In this document: positions 14,695 through 21,758 of the stretch, one piece after another
Numbering within the stretch: the first letter of the stretch is position 1
Layout: every line of letters begins with the position of its first letter
NCBI GenBank assembly: GCA_946409475.1
Contig: CAMJWQ010000012.1
Span: 1-23,217 of the forward strand
Origin: an uncultured Lachnospiraceae bacterium
GTDB lineage: Bacteria; Bacillota; Clostridia; Lachnospirales; Lachnospiraceae
Length of the DNA stretch: 23,217 nt
Direction: 5' to 3'
Made by a program: the position numbers and the translations under genes
The notes under the pieces: generated by a model
Seen by the model: the letters and a program-made list of their open reading frames with translations, nothing else
What the model was told of the DNA's origin: nothing
Database searches by the model: none

Positions 14695-15822
14695 TTATTT
14701 TTTCTTCTTTGCATATTGTAACACATAAACGAGCCTTTGCAGATAGGCATCTATTCCTTTTAAGTATTTTTTCTTTCCCAGTGCCGCCCCGTAAAGCTCC
14801 GCCGCACATCCTTTTTTCAGCACCATGCCGACCGCTATGGCATCCTCCTTTGTTTTGCCCGTGCAAAGTGCTCCCTCATTCTTTATAAAAACCGCATTTT
14901 TAAAGGCTAAAGCCCCTGCCGTCCTCCCAAAATCCGAAGCTCCGTTTTTCACCTTTTTTATATTGACACCTGCAATTTGAGCCAAATCATCAATATACGG
15001 TTTTAGCGCGCCCTCTCTTTTACTGGCCTCAACCACATATGCCTCCGTATTGTGGATAATACTTGCCACCTTACTTCGTCTATATATCCGGCTATGCAAA
15101 GCCGCAGCCTTTGGTGCCTCCTTCGGCAGCCTGTCTATCGGATACAAGGCAGAATCCCCGTCACAGGTAAGCAGGAAACTGTTTCCCCTGCGTTCACTTT
15201 TTCCATAATCAGGAATATTTTCCTTTTCTCTTTTTTCCGGGCCGCAGGCTTTCTCAAACCTCTCCCCGGCAAATTGCTCCAGAGTCTTAGCTATGGTAAA
15301 TGAATGCTCATAATCATTTCCCATGCACAGGGTTCCGTGGCATTTCATTAATATGGCCTTACTTTCAGGATACCGAGAGACAGAATCTGCCACACCTTTT
15401 CGCAGCTTTCCCGTAGAGGGCATACCATAGGCGGCACAGGGAACCGTATCTCCCAATACCTTTTTATATGCCGGGTTGTCTATCTTTAGGTTTTCTCCTT
15501 CCATACTAATGACGGAGGCTTTTTCCTGATGGGTATGTATAATAAAGTTTACTTCCCGGCGCAGCCGGTAAGCATCCGCATGAACTCCCTTCTCACTGGA
15601 GGGCTTGATATTTCCTTCATAACTGCAGTCCGCAATGGTAACCACCACAATTTGCTCCGGCGTCAAGGTTTCATAAGCCAGGCCGCTCGGAGTAATGACA
15701 AATTGTGTGTCCGAAATTCTGGCACTGATATTTCCCCAGGTCCTTGCAATAAGACCGCTGTCTGCCAGTCTTTTTCCTGCCTGTATCACCAAATCCTTTG
15801 CTTCTTTTATCGCATATGCCAT
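14695..15822 (-). CDS. Class II aldolase/adducin-family protein with two aldolase domains
   Basis: 375 residues, nearly twice the usual 210-230. The N-terminal domain (1-195) is a complete L-fuculose-phosphate-aldolase type: substrate loop WGNIS with N31, PSSEKG with E77, zinc ligands H96 and H98 in IIHTHQ, and H162 in MKCHGTLCMG. The second domain (about 212-365) repeats the fold (LLTCDGDSALYPI, ALHSRIYRRSKVASIIHN, AVFIKNEGALCTGKTKEDA). However, it has HNT where HTH is expected and KNEGALCTG where KCHG is expected, so it cannot bind zinc in the same way. Retro-aldol cleavage of a phosphorylated ketose to DHAP plus an aldehyde, or a related decarboxylation or epimerisation, is expected. It sits between the aminotransferase and the TetR regulator. 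Confidence 0.85.
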   Translation of the reverse strand: MAYAIKEAKDLVIQAGKRLADSGLIARTWGNISARISDTQFVITPSGLAYETLTPEQIVVVTIADCSYEGNIKPSSEKGVHADAYRLRREVNFIIHTHQEKASVISMEGENLKIDNPAYKKVLGDTVPCAAYGMPSTGKLRKGVADSVSRYPESKAILMKCHGTLCMGNDYEHSFTIAKTLEQFAGERFEKACGPEKREKENIPDYGKSERRGNSFLLTCDGDSALYPIDRLPKEAPKAAALHSRIYRRSKVASIIHNTEAYVVEASKREGALKPYIDDLAQIAGVNIKKVKNGASDFGRTAGALAFKNAVFIKNEGALCTGKTKEDAIAVGMVLKKGCAAELYGAALGKKKYLKGIDAYLQRLVYVLQYAKKKK

Positions 15823-15925
15823 AATAAGCTCCTATCTATGCACATTCCCTCATGGAGAAATCCGCATACAGAAATTACCGTTTACTTAACGGCCGCTACC
15901 GGTACTATACCGTCTGCTTCCTTAT

Positions 15926-17404
15926 TTATAAAGGACCGCATTTTGCAAAAACCCTCTCAAATCTTTGCAATACATCATCTATCATTTCTTCCGTATAGGC
16001 GGCGCTTGTATATAGCCTGGAGCCTGCCAGCGTGATGATTCCTTCCGCCATATAGGCGGCACCCATATGCTCCATTTCCTTCTGGCGGATTCCTGTTTCC
16101 TTTAAAATATGCGGAATCTTCCATGGCTTCTTCCAATTTATGCTAAAGTGCATGGTACCTGCATTATCCAGATGGCAGATAGAGCCCTGGTTAAATACAA
16201 CGAAGGGTAACTCATACTGCTTCACCAGCTTTTGCAGGCCTTTTGTCAGACGGTCTCCCATGCGTCCTGCCTTTTCGCAGGCATTGGTTCTTTCTATCTC
16301 ACAGATGGCATAATAGCCTGCCACACAGGATATGGGTGTTGCCGCCATAGTTCCGCCGCACATAGCCTTGGGGATCTTTTTGCCGGAAGAATCCAGGCCT
16401 GCTCCAAGATGTGCCATACAGTCCTTATGGCCGCCTATTCCTCCTGCACCCGGGTATCCTCCTGCAATCACCTTGCCAAATATGGTCAGGTCAGGGTCAA
16501 CATCAAAGTATCCCTGGGCACCGCTGGTTCCAATCCGGAATCCGGTCACTACCTCATCGAAAATCAAAAGCGCTCCATATTCATGGGCCAGACGCTCCGC
16601 TCCCTTGACAAACTCTTTGGAGAGGGGGCGGGTGCCGCTTTCCGGACCCACGGGCTCCAGATATACTGCTGCCGTACCACCATGGAATTTACTCCTCCAC
16701 AGCTTCTTTTCCAGATCACCCAAATCATTGGGGAAAAATTCATCCGTATGCTTAAATACAAATCCGGGTACTCCCTTTGACATCAGGCTTTTCGTTCCCG
16801 GAACCCGGATTCCGTATGCCAGCTGATCCGACCAGCCATGATAGGCACCGCCCATTTTCAGGATATTTTTCTTTCCCGTTTTCAGTCTCGCAACGCGGGC
16901 CGCACACATACAGGCCTCCGTTCCGGAACCCAGCATACGGAACATATCCACAGACGGTACCAAATCGGTTATTTTCTTTGCAATTTTATATTCAAATTCA
17001 TGAAACAATCCGGTAGAAGGTCCGCAGGTCTTAAGAAGCTCAATGACCTGATCCCTCACCTCAGGAGGATTACTTCCCAAAATAGTGGGACCGCCTGCCT
17101 GCAGCAGATCATAATACCAATTGCCGTCTACATCGTATAATTTTGCTCCTTCCGCTTTTGTTATGACAATAGGAAAGGGATAGTTAAAGGCAAGATTATG
17201 CTGTACGCCCCCCGGAATAATCTCTTTTGCCTCATCAATCATAGTTTTAGATCTGGTACATTTTTCAAAAAAATATTCATCCACATATTCTTCCAAATAA
17301 TTCTTTTTGACGGAATATACCGGTTTCTGCATTAATGCGTCCAGCTCTTTTGTCACCTTTTCTGCATCCAGATATTCGTCTATGGCAAATCCGTTGTAGG
17401 CCAT
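15926..17404 (-). CDS. Class III PLP-dependent aminotransferase, glutamate-1-semialdehyde 2,1-aminomutase-like
   Basis: I place the start at the ATG at 17404 (MAYNGFAIDE), eight bases from AGGAGG. An ATG two codons upstream is too close to that site and a longer frame reaches 17482. The 492-residue enzyme has DVDGNWYYDL, the GSGTEA phosphate-binding turn (about 159-164) and AYHGWSDQ. FDEVVTGFR carries D283, which contacts the pyridine nitrogen, and FGKVIAGGYPGAG carries the PLP lysine K311. It resembles GSA aminomutase-type transaminases but is longer at the N-terminus (about 60 extra residues). With no haem genes nearby, a catabolic transaminase is more likely than HemL. It is the first gene of its operon, after a consensus promoter and inverted repeat. 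Confidence 0.85.
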   Translation of the reverse strand: MAYNGFAIDEYLDAEKVTKELDALMQKPVYSVKKNYLEEYVDEYFFEKCTRSKTMIDEAKEIIPGGVQHNLAFNYPFPIVITKAEGAKLYDVDGNWYYDLLQAGGPTILGSNPPEVRDQVIELLKTCGPSTGLFHEFEYKIAKKITDLVPSVDMFRMLGSGTEACMCAARVARLKTGKKNILKMGGAYHGWSDQLAYGIRVPGTKSLMSKGVPGFVFKHTDEFFPNDLGDLEKKLWRSKFHGGTAAVYLEPVGPESGTRPLSKEFVKGAERLAHEYGALLIFDEVVTGFRIGTSGAQGYFDVDPDLTIFGKVIAGGYPGAGGIGGHKDCMAHLGAGLDSSGKKIPKAMCGGTMAATPISCVAGYYAICEIERTNACEKAGRMGDRLTKGLQKLVKQYELPFVVFNQGSICHLDNAGTMHFSINWKKPWKIPHILKETGIRQKEMEHMGAAYMAEGIITLAGSRLYTSAAYTEEMIDDVLQRFERVFAKCGPL

Positions 17405-17426
17405 TTGCATATCCTCCTCTACTAGT

Positions 17427-17442
17427 GTGAGTCGCCGCTCAC
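17427..17442. promoter_or_regulatory. GTGAG-N6-CTCAC inverted repeat, candidate operator
   Basis: Perfect five-base arms GTGAG (17427-17431) and CTCAC (17438-17442) lie at about +6 to +21 relative to the start expected from the promoter at 17454-17482, between promoter and ribosome site. The position suits repression by the TetR protein encoded in the same operon; that link is inference. Confidence 0.5.
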
Positions 17443-17453
17443 GTCTTTTTTTT

Positions 17454-17482
17454 ATTGTAATCTTTTCCCTATTTTTTGTCAA
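17454..17482 (-). promoter_or_regulatory. Consensus sigma-A promoter of the aminotransferase-aldolase-TetR-kinase-dehydrogenase operon
   Basis: On the minus strand a perfect TTGACA (17477-17482) is followed after 17 bases by TACAAT (17454-17459). Start would be near 17447, giving a 40-base leader with the GTGAG/CTCAC inverted repeat and GAGGAGG. Confidence 0.85.
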
Positions 17483-17543
17483 TAAATTCTTTTTGTGCTG
17501 AGGAGTTTTATAATTATCCTTCGCTTAAAGGCAGTCAATGTTG

Positions 17544-17800
17544 TTACTTTTTCAGTAAGTCAAGAGCATTCCTATTAATACATAAAAAAGCCGCCCAGCG
17601 GGCGGCCACATCTCTTTTCTGTAAGCCATCTCTTTTATTTATTATTGTTTTATTAAGCAGCTTTTTATTAGAATATTCATATCTCAATTCATTATTAATA
17701 AGTTCGTCAATGGTCACATTGAAAAGCCTGCTCATTAAAATTAAGCTGTTAGATCAGGAATGGATTCCGGCTTTTTTATGTCAAGACAGCGGAAACTCAT
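17544..17800 (-). pseudogene. Frameshifted remnant of an XRE-family regulator
   Basis: Reading from an ATG at 17800, MSFRCLDIKKPESIPDLTA ends at a stop. Adding one base joins it to LILMSRLFNVTIDELINNELRYEYSNKK in the next frame. The joined string, PESIPDLTALILMSRLFNVTIDELINNE, is the typical end of a Cro/C1 helix-turn-helix domain (usual wording: GxSxPDxxxLxxLSxLFxVSxDxLL). The part that would carry the first helices is absent. After the domain the frame runs on through a terminator (17584-17606) to a TAA at 17544, so the tail is probably not natural protein. It follows the DUF2007-like gene on the same strand. I judge this a decayed gene; expression of the 63-residue C-terminal piece cannot be ruled out. 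Confidence 0.6.
17584..17606 (-). terminator. Rho-independent terminator at the end of the secreted-protein/ABC gene group
   Basis: GCCGCCC (17590-17596) pairs perfectly with GGGCGGC (17600-17606) around a three-base loop, followed on the minus strand by six T (complement of 17584-17589). It ends transcription coming from the ABC cluster before the aminotransferase promoter. Confidence 0.9.
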
Positions 17801-17819
17801 AAGCAAAATTACCACTTCC

Positions 17820-18065
17820 TTATTTTTGTATAAGAAAGGATGCCTTTTCATAATTTTTATTAGATACGTACAGATAATAGTATTTTACAGCATTCATATT
17901 CACACCGAAAGAACCTGTGCCTCTTCTGTGATTGTCCATGAAGCCGCTGTCAGTCTGATCCCATACCTTATAGGTATAGGCTATATTATTATGTATTAGT
18001 ATTGATTTCGCCTGATTGAATTTTTCAAATGAATTGGTACATAATATTTCTTTTTTAAAAAACAT
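17820..18065 (-). CDS. Small DUF2007-like protein of unknown function
   Basis: I choose the ATG at 18065 (MFFKKEILCTN) since AGGAGG lies six bases upstream; the frame is open seven codons further. The 81-residue protein has the alternating strand-helix pattern of small DUF2007-type folds: EILCTNSFEKFNQAKSILIHNNIAYTYKV, then a glycine-rich loop (HRRGTGSFG), then KYYYLYVSNKNYEKASFLIQK. There is no signal peptide, so it is cytoplasmic. It lies about 130 bases after the 42-residue signal-peptide gene and before the XRE remnant, probably on the transcript of the ABC cluster. No function can be given. Confidence 0.75.
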   Translation of the reverse strand: MFFKKEILCTNSFEKFNQAKSILIHNNIAYTYKVWDQTDSGFMDNHRRGTGSFGVNMNAVKYYYLYVSNKNYEKASFLIQK

Positions 18066-18195
18066 GGAACTCCTCCTGTCAATCATATTACATATTGAAT
18101 ACTACCTTTCGTGTAGGAATTCTAAGATTCGTTATTACCTTTTTTTAATCCTTCCATGTCGATTGTACCATTATAAATTAGCAATTTCAAATTCT

Positions 18196-18324
18196 TTAAT
18201 TGTATCTTTCTTTAATTGTATCATCTGTTTGATCGCTGAATAACGTGTCTTGCTGGCTGTATGCTGTTAGACTTAAAAGGCATAATAAAACTGCTGAAAA
18301 AGTTATATATAATTGTTTTTTCAT
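18196..18324 (-). CDS. 42-residue signal-peptide protein translationally coupled to the ABC ATPase gene, possibly degenerate
   Basis: The ATG overlaps the ATPase stop as ATGA, a strong sign of coupling. The product begins MKKQLYITFSAVLLCLLSLTA, a textbook signal peptide with likely cleavage after AYS, leaving a short acidic piece (QQDTLFSDQTDDTIKERYN). A 15-base repeat with period 16 (18192-18206 and 18208-18222) lies at the end. Removing one unit would replace ERYN with EFEIANL. Another frame just beyond reads IYNGTIDMEGLKKGNNES to a TAG at 18122-18124. The gene therefore probably once encoded a longer secreted protein and was broken by a tandem duplication and one further shift. Whether the short form is made is unknown. 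Confidence 0.55.
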   Translation of the reverse strand: MKKQLYITFSAVLLCLLSLTAYSQQDTLFSDQTDDTIKERYN

Positions 18325-18974
18325 GTTTCCACACAATCTCTTTCCCTCATAATTCCATTTTCCAATTCGTATACCCGGTCACACAGATATTCGATATCTT
18401 CCCGGCTGTGGCTTGCTAATAACAGCAGCTTATTCTGTCTTTTTTTCTCCAGAAATAATTCCCGCATCTCTTTGATTCCATTCTTATCCAGTCCATTCAT
18501 GGGTTCGTCCAGAATCAGGATTTCCGGCTCCTCCATGATTACCTGGGCAATTGCCAGTCTCTGCCGCATGCCGAGAGAATATTTTTTCACTTTCTTACGG
18601 CTTTTCCAGTCCAGCCCTACGATAGTCATAACCGCTTTTAGCAGATCCGGATTTTTCTTATTACGCATCCGGTACAAAAAATCCAGATTCTTATAACCGC
18701 TGTAATCATTTAAAAAGGCCGGCTCTTCAATGAGTAAGCCGATATTATGGGGCATATTTTTTCCGATGCCCACTTTTTTCCCATTGATTTCTATCTTTCC
18801 TTCCGAGGCCTGCAGTAATCCACAAATACATTTCAACAATACGGTTTTACCGGAGCCGTTATGTCCTACAAAGCCGATAATCTCTCCTTCTTCTCCCACA
18901 AAGGAGATATCGCTTAATACCTTATCCTCACCAAAAATTTTTGATACATGTTCCACCGACAGTATTTTTTTCAC
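18321..18974 (-). CDS. ABC transporter ATP-binding protein
   Basis: 217 residues with all motifs of an active ATPase: Walker A GHNGSGKT (37-44), signature YSLGMRQR (132-139), Walker B ILILDEP (152-158) and switch histidine H189 in ASHS. It is a short, single-domain subunit of the type that pairs with ABC-2 permeases in peptide export or bacteriocin-immunity transporters. It lies eight bases after permease gene 2. Its stop overlaps the ATG of the 42-residue signal-peptide gene. Drug, lantibiotic and peptide exporters share this look, so the cargo is open. Confidence 0.92.
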   Translation of the reverse strand: MKKILSVEHVSKIFGEDKVLSDISFVGEEGEIIGFVGHNGSGKTVLLKCICGLLQASEGKIEINGKKVGIGKNMPHNIGLLIEEPAFLNDYSGYKNLDFLYRMRNKKNPDLLKAVMTIVGLDWKSRKKVKKYSLGMRQRLAIAQVIMEEPEILILDEPMNGLDKNGIKEMRELFLEKKRQNKLLLLASHSREDIEYLCDRVYELENGIMRERDCVET

Positions 18975-18982
18975 CTATATCC

Positions 18983-19810
18983 CTACCTTCCCAATTCCAT
19001 TTTTTCTACCCGGTAACGGCTTACCACCGTGAATAAAATCAATAATAAGCTAAGGGCTATATACACATATGGATAACTTAACAAATCCTTATTTATAGAA
19101 CTGCTGTAATTATCTATCTGCATCCAGTCAAGGGGGGAAAGCTTGTGCCAGGAATCCGGCAGATACCGTGTGGCAAGACAAAAAAAGCTGATAAAGGTTC
19201 CCACAACGATACCTGACATTCTAAGATATGCATTCAGAGATAATACAAGTACGCCAATCACTCCTGTTACCAGACTGCAGATCAATAGCATATTTATATT
19301 TGTTGTTAAAGGGTCGTAATTACTAATGATCCGATAGGGTATTTCCAGTAAAATCCCCTGGTCTGCACTAATCTGAGGCTGTGATAAAGTACCAAAGACC
19401 TTTCCCCAGCCTGCTTCATATTTCATTACCGGTAATAACAGCAGGTTGATTCCTAACCATAGATGAAGTATATAAAAGAAACCGGTGGAAAGAATATACA
19501 AGGTTTGTCCCCCTATCCATTTACCTATGCCGATTCTGTTTACGATATAGAGCTGTGTCCGGTCAGTCACTGGAAAATCGCTGATCCAGAAAAAATACAG
19601 CAGCATGAACACCATCACTATGTAAGGACCACTTAAGACAAGAGGCGCTCCCCAGGGTGAAACAGATACATCCACTGATTTAGCAAAATCTCTGACCGGT
19701 GATAAGAACATATCCATAAGCAGATAGGAAATGATCAGGACAGCTGCTGTTCTGGCACTTAAAAAATGTTTTCGAAACAGATACCGATAGAAATTACGGA
19801 TACTACTCAT
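18983..19810 (-). CDS. ABC-2-type membrane permease (second subunit)
   Basis: 275 residues with about six membrane helices: near 19-31, 49-75, 108-128, 169-193, 199-215 and 246-265. The N-terminus MSSIRNFYRYLFRKHF is basic, as for an inside-facing end. No catalytic motif is expected. The ATG overlaps the end of the upstream permease gene by eight bases, so the two are coupled and probably form the transmembrane heterodimer served by the ATPase that follows. I do not recognise a named family. Confidence 0.82.
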   Translation of the reverse strand: MSSIRNFYRYLFRKHFLSARTAAVLIISYLLMDMFLSPVRDFAKSVDVSVSPWGAPLVLSGPYIVMVFMLLYFFWISDFPVTDRTQLYIVNRIGIGKWIGGQTLYILSTGFFYILHLWLGINLLLLPVMKYEAGWGKVFGTLSQPQISADQGILLEIPYRIISNYDPLTTNINMLLICSLVTGVIGVLVLSLNAYLRMSGIVVGTFISFFCLATRYLPDSWHKLSPLDWMQIDNYSSSINKDLLSYPYVYIALSLLLILFTVVSRYRVEKMELGR

Positions 19811-20600
19811 AATAAATTCTCCTTTTCAGCTTTCTGATGATTGCCATTCCCAACAAAATCCAAAGTAACAAAGCCAGGCCCACGGCATAGGCATAGGACA
19901 GGCTGTCTTTATTCCATACGGTCTCTATGCCTCCATATATTTGATTGATGTTAAAATAGACAGGAAAGCCCAGGCCATGAATGATATACGCATTAATTAT
20001 ATAATAAGCACCAATAGGTACGGTGAAAATTATGGCTTTTTCCTGAATATATAAGGATACTAAGAGTGCTAACGTTATCAGTATTCCTGCACAGATCCCC
20101 TGCAGCAGGGCAACCAGGAAAAAATAGGTCCATATCTTTCCTTCAGCCAGAAAAGAATACAGAATATAACCACTGTTATCCATGTCGCTAATCGTATGAT
20201 ATTGTGGGTTGGATAAGGGCAAGCTTGTTGATAAAAATAAAGCAAAGAGTAATTTTCCTGCCACAAATGCCACTATGCAGGATATAATACTGGCTATGAC
20301 CTTATTGACAGCATAGGTAGACACCGAAATTCTTGCCATTACATTTTGAATATTTTTATGGGAAAAATCCTGATAAAAGCATAAGCCATAGGGAAACATG
20401 GCAAAAAGAAAAGCCAGTAATGTTTGACTTTTACTATGAATTCGGAGCCACACATATACCACATCAATCTGATAGATCCCGATGACAGGTATGGTAGCAA
20501 AACAGGATAGAACAACCCCCAGTACCGCAATGAGAAAGGTATAGGAGCAAAAGGCTCTTTTTATATCAATTAACATAACTCTAAAAAAATCCGTTTTCAC
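19803..20600 (-). CDS. ABC-2-type membrane permease (first subunit)
   Basis: I place the start at a GTG at 20600 (VKTDFFRVMLIDIKRAF) with GGAGGAG eight bases upstream. It forms a GTGA overlap with the lipoprotein stop; a longer open frame reaches 20678 but has no such site. The 265-residue protein has about six helices, beginning with SYTFLIAVLGVVLSCFATIPVIGIY, and a short basic C-terminal end (RKLKRRIYYE). Size, topology and the overlapping genes match ABC-2 permease pairs. It sits between the lipoprotein gene and the second permease. Confidence 0.82.
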   Translation of the reverse strand: MKTDFFRVMLIDIKRAFCSYTFLIAVLGVVLSCFATIPVIGIYQIDVVYVWLRIHSKSQTLLAFLFAMFPYGLCFYQDFSHKNIQNVMARISVSTYAVNKVIASIISCIVAFVAGKLLFALFLSTSLPLSNPQYHTISDMDNSGYILYSFLAEGKIWTYFFLVALLQGICAGILITLALLVSLYIQEKAIIFTVPIGAYYIINAYIIHGLGFPVYFNINQIYGGIETVWNKDSLSYAYAVGLALLLWILLGMAIIRKLKRRIYYE

Positions 20601-21691
20601 TCTGTAATCTCCTCCCCCGATACGGCATCTATGATCATAGCATAGGGATATGTATAATCTTCTCCATTCTCCGTCCAATAGGAATTTCCTGAAAATATCC
20701 AGACAGGCTGAATTTCATAAGTACCGTTTTTTTGCTCCGTCGGCAGGGCATATAAACTGATAGAATCAATTACCGTATCATATTCCGCTAACATCAGTTC
20801 CTGTTTTTGCTGAAATACTGATACAATGGCATCAAAATCGTATAAGGGCCGTATCTTATCATCATATTTAATTTTATATAAATATTTCCCCCAAAATTCC
20901 GCAATTCCATCCATATTATAGAGAACATCTACAGTCGCATGATTTTTTACCATCTCATTCAATTCTTGTGTTCTACCGCTTAAAAGAGGCACCCCATTGC
21001 AGGTCTGACAAATATATATGTAATAGCAGTTGTCCTTTTCACTCCAGCTATAATCTGGTTTTTCACTTCCCCCATCTATATCATACACAATCGCTTCACT
21101 TTCCATTGTCTGATAGTCCAATGCATAAAAATCATAGACAGCCTCCTCAACACCCAGCTGATTTAATACTTGATCCAGTTCTTCTTTTACCTCTTCTCTG
21201 CTTTTGAAAGAAAAATCCATATCCTTTTTATACAAATTTCTGTTATAATCTTCCGTTCTAATATCTGAGTAAAAAGCACACTCAGGGTATTGAGCCCATG
21301 AAGTGTAATAAGATAGGTAAGTCGAAGATACAAATAAAAAATCTCCATTTAATCCATATATAGCCTTCCCTCCATCCTCTGGATACATTTCTTCTTTCGT
21401 ATTATCCTTATTCCAAAACAAACCCTCCACCTGGGAATCATCATAATTCAGTAATTCTGCACTGGCAGTATAGAATCCCTCCTCCCTGATAGTATCCGGC
21501 ACTTCTATTTCCGCATTAATATTAGTTCTGTCAGATATTTGCTTTTCATAGGCATAGGGAATTTCTATCGGTGATTGCTCTGGATTATCAATCCCAATAG
21601 CACCGTTACTTATACTGGATTCACCACATCCAGCCAAAACAAAAAGCAACGAAAATAAAACAAAAAATAAGAATAACTTCACTTTATTCAT
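20597..21691 (-). CDS. Lipoprotein of the secreted-protein/ABC cluster
   Basis: The start at 21691 (MNKVKLFLF) is chosen because AAAGGA lies six bases upstream; a GTG five codons earlier is less likely. A type II signal peptide ends in the lipobox LAGC, with the lipidated cysteine at residue 22. The mature part of about 340 residues is acidic and rich in tyrosine and tryptophan. It has an internal repeat-like alternation of EYxxxYDF segments and a C-terminal region (YEIQPVWIFSGNSYW...YAMIIDAVSGEEITE) that reads like the PepSY/YycI type of extracellular beta-alpha domain. The protein is anchored outside the membrane and translated together with the permeases, so it is probably a binding or immunity lipoprotein. 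No family name can be given with confidence. Confidence 0.82.
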   Translation of the reverse strand: MNKVKLFLFFVLFSLLFVLAGCGESSISNGAIGIDNPEQSPIEIPYAYEKQISDRTNINAEIEVPDTIREEGFYTASAELLNYDDSQVEGLFWNKDNTKEEMYPEDGGKAIYGLNGDFLFVSSTYLSYYTSWAQYPECAFYSDIRTEDYNRNLYKKDMDFSFKSREEVKEELDQVLNQLGVEEAVYDFYALDYQTMESEAIVYDIDGGSEKPDYSWSEKDNCYYIYICQTCNGVPLLSGRTQELNEMVKNHATVDVLYNMDGIAEFWGKYLYKIKYDDKIRPLYDFDAIVSVFQQKQELMLAEYDTVIDSISLYALPTEQKNGTYEIQPVWIFSGNSYWTENGEDYTYPYAMIIDAVSGEEITE

Positions 21692-21706
21692 AACTTTTCC
21701 TTTCAC

Positions 21707-21741
21707 AGCTTTAGGCTCTGTTCAAAACAGAGCCTAAAGCT
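21707..21741 (-). other. Perfect 16-bp hairpin between the secreted-protein gene and the lipoprotein gene
   Basis: Arms 21707-21722 and 21726-21741 are fully complementary around a three-base loop (CAA on the plus strand). No T-run follows on the minus strand, whereas ATTTTTG follows on the plus strand. Placed after a short secreted-protein gene, it could act as an attenuator or RNA-stabilising element giving high levels of the first gene and less of the transporter. Confidence 0.7.
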
Positions 21742-21758
21742 ATTTTTGTACAAATTTT

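Noticed and set aside
15529..16035. Plus-strand open frame of 168 codons
   Set aside because: Crosses the aldolase-aminotransferase junction antisense to both; composition is not protein-like.
16232..16826. Two overlapping plus-strand open frames of 182 and 164 codons
   Set aside because: They lie wholly antisense to the aminotransferase, have no ribosome site and read as Cys/Ser/Pro/Arg-rich low-complexity protein; they mirror codon use of the true gene.
15926..17404. Aminotransferase considered as HemL of tetrapyrrole synthesis
   Set aside because: No haem genes nearby, a longer N-terminus, and a catabolic operon with kinase and aldolase; a general class III transaminase is the safer call.
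17476..17802. Plus-strand open frame of 108 codons starting at the aminotransferase promoter
   Set aside because: Antisense to the XRE remnant and terminator and lacking a ribosome site; its hydrophobic look comes from T-rich DNA.
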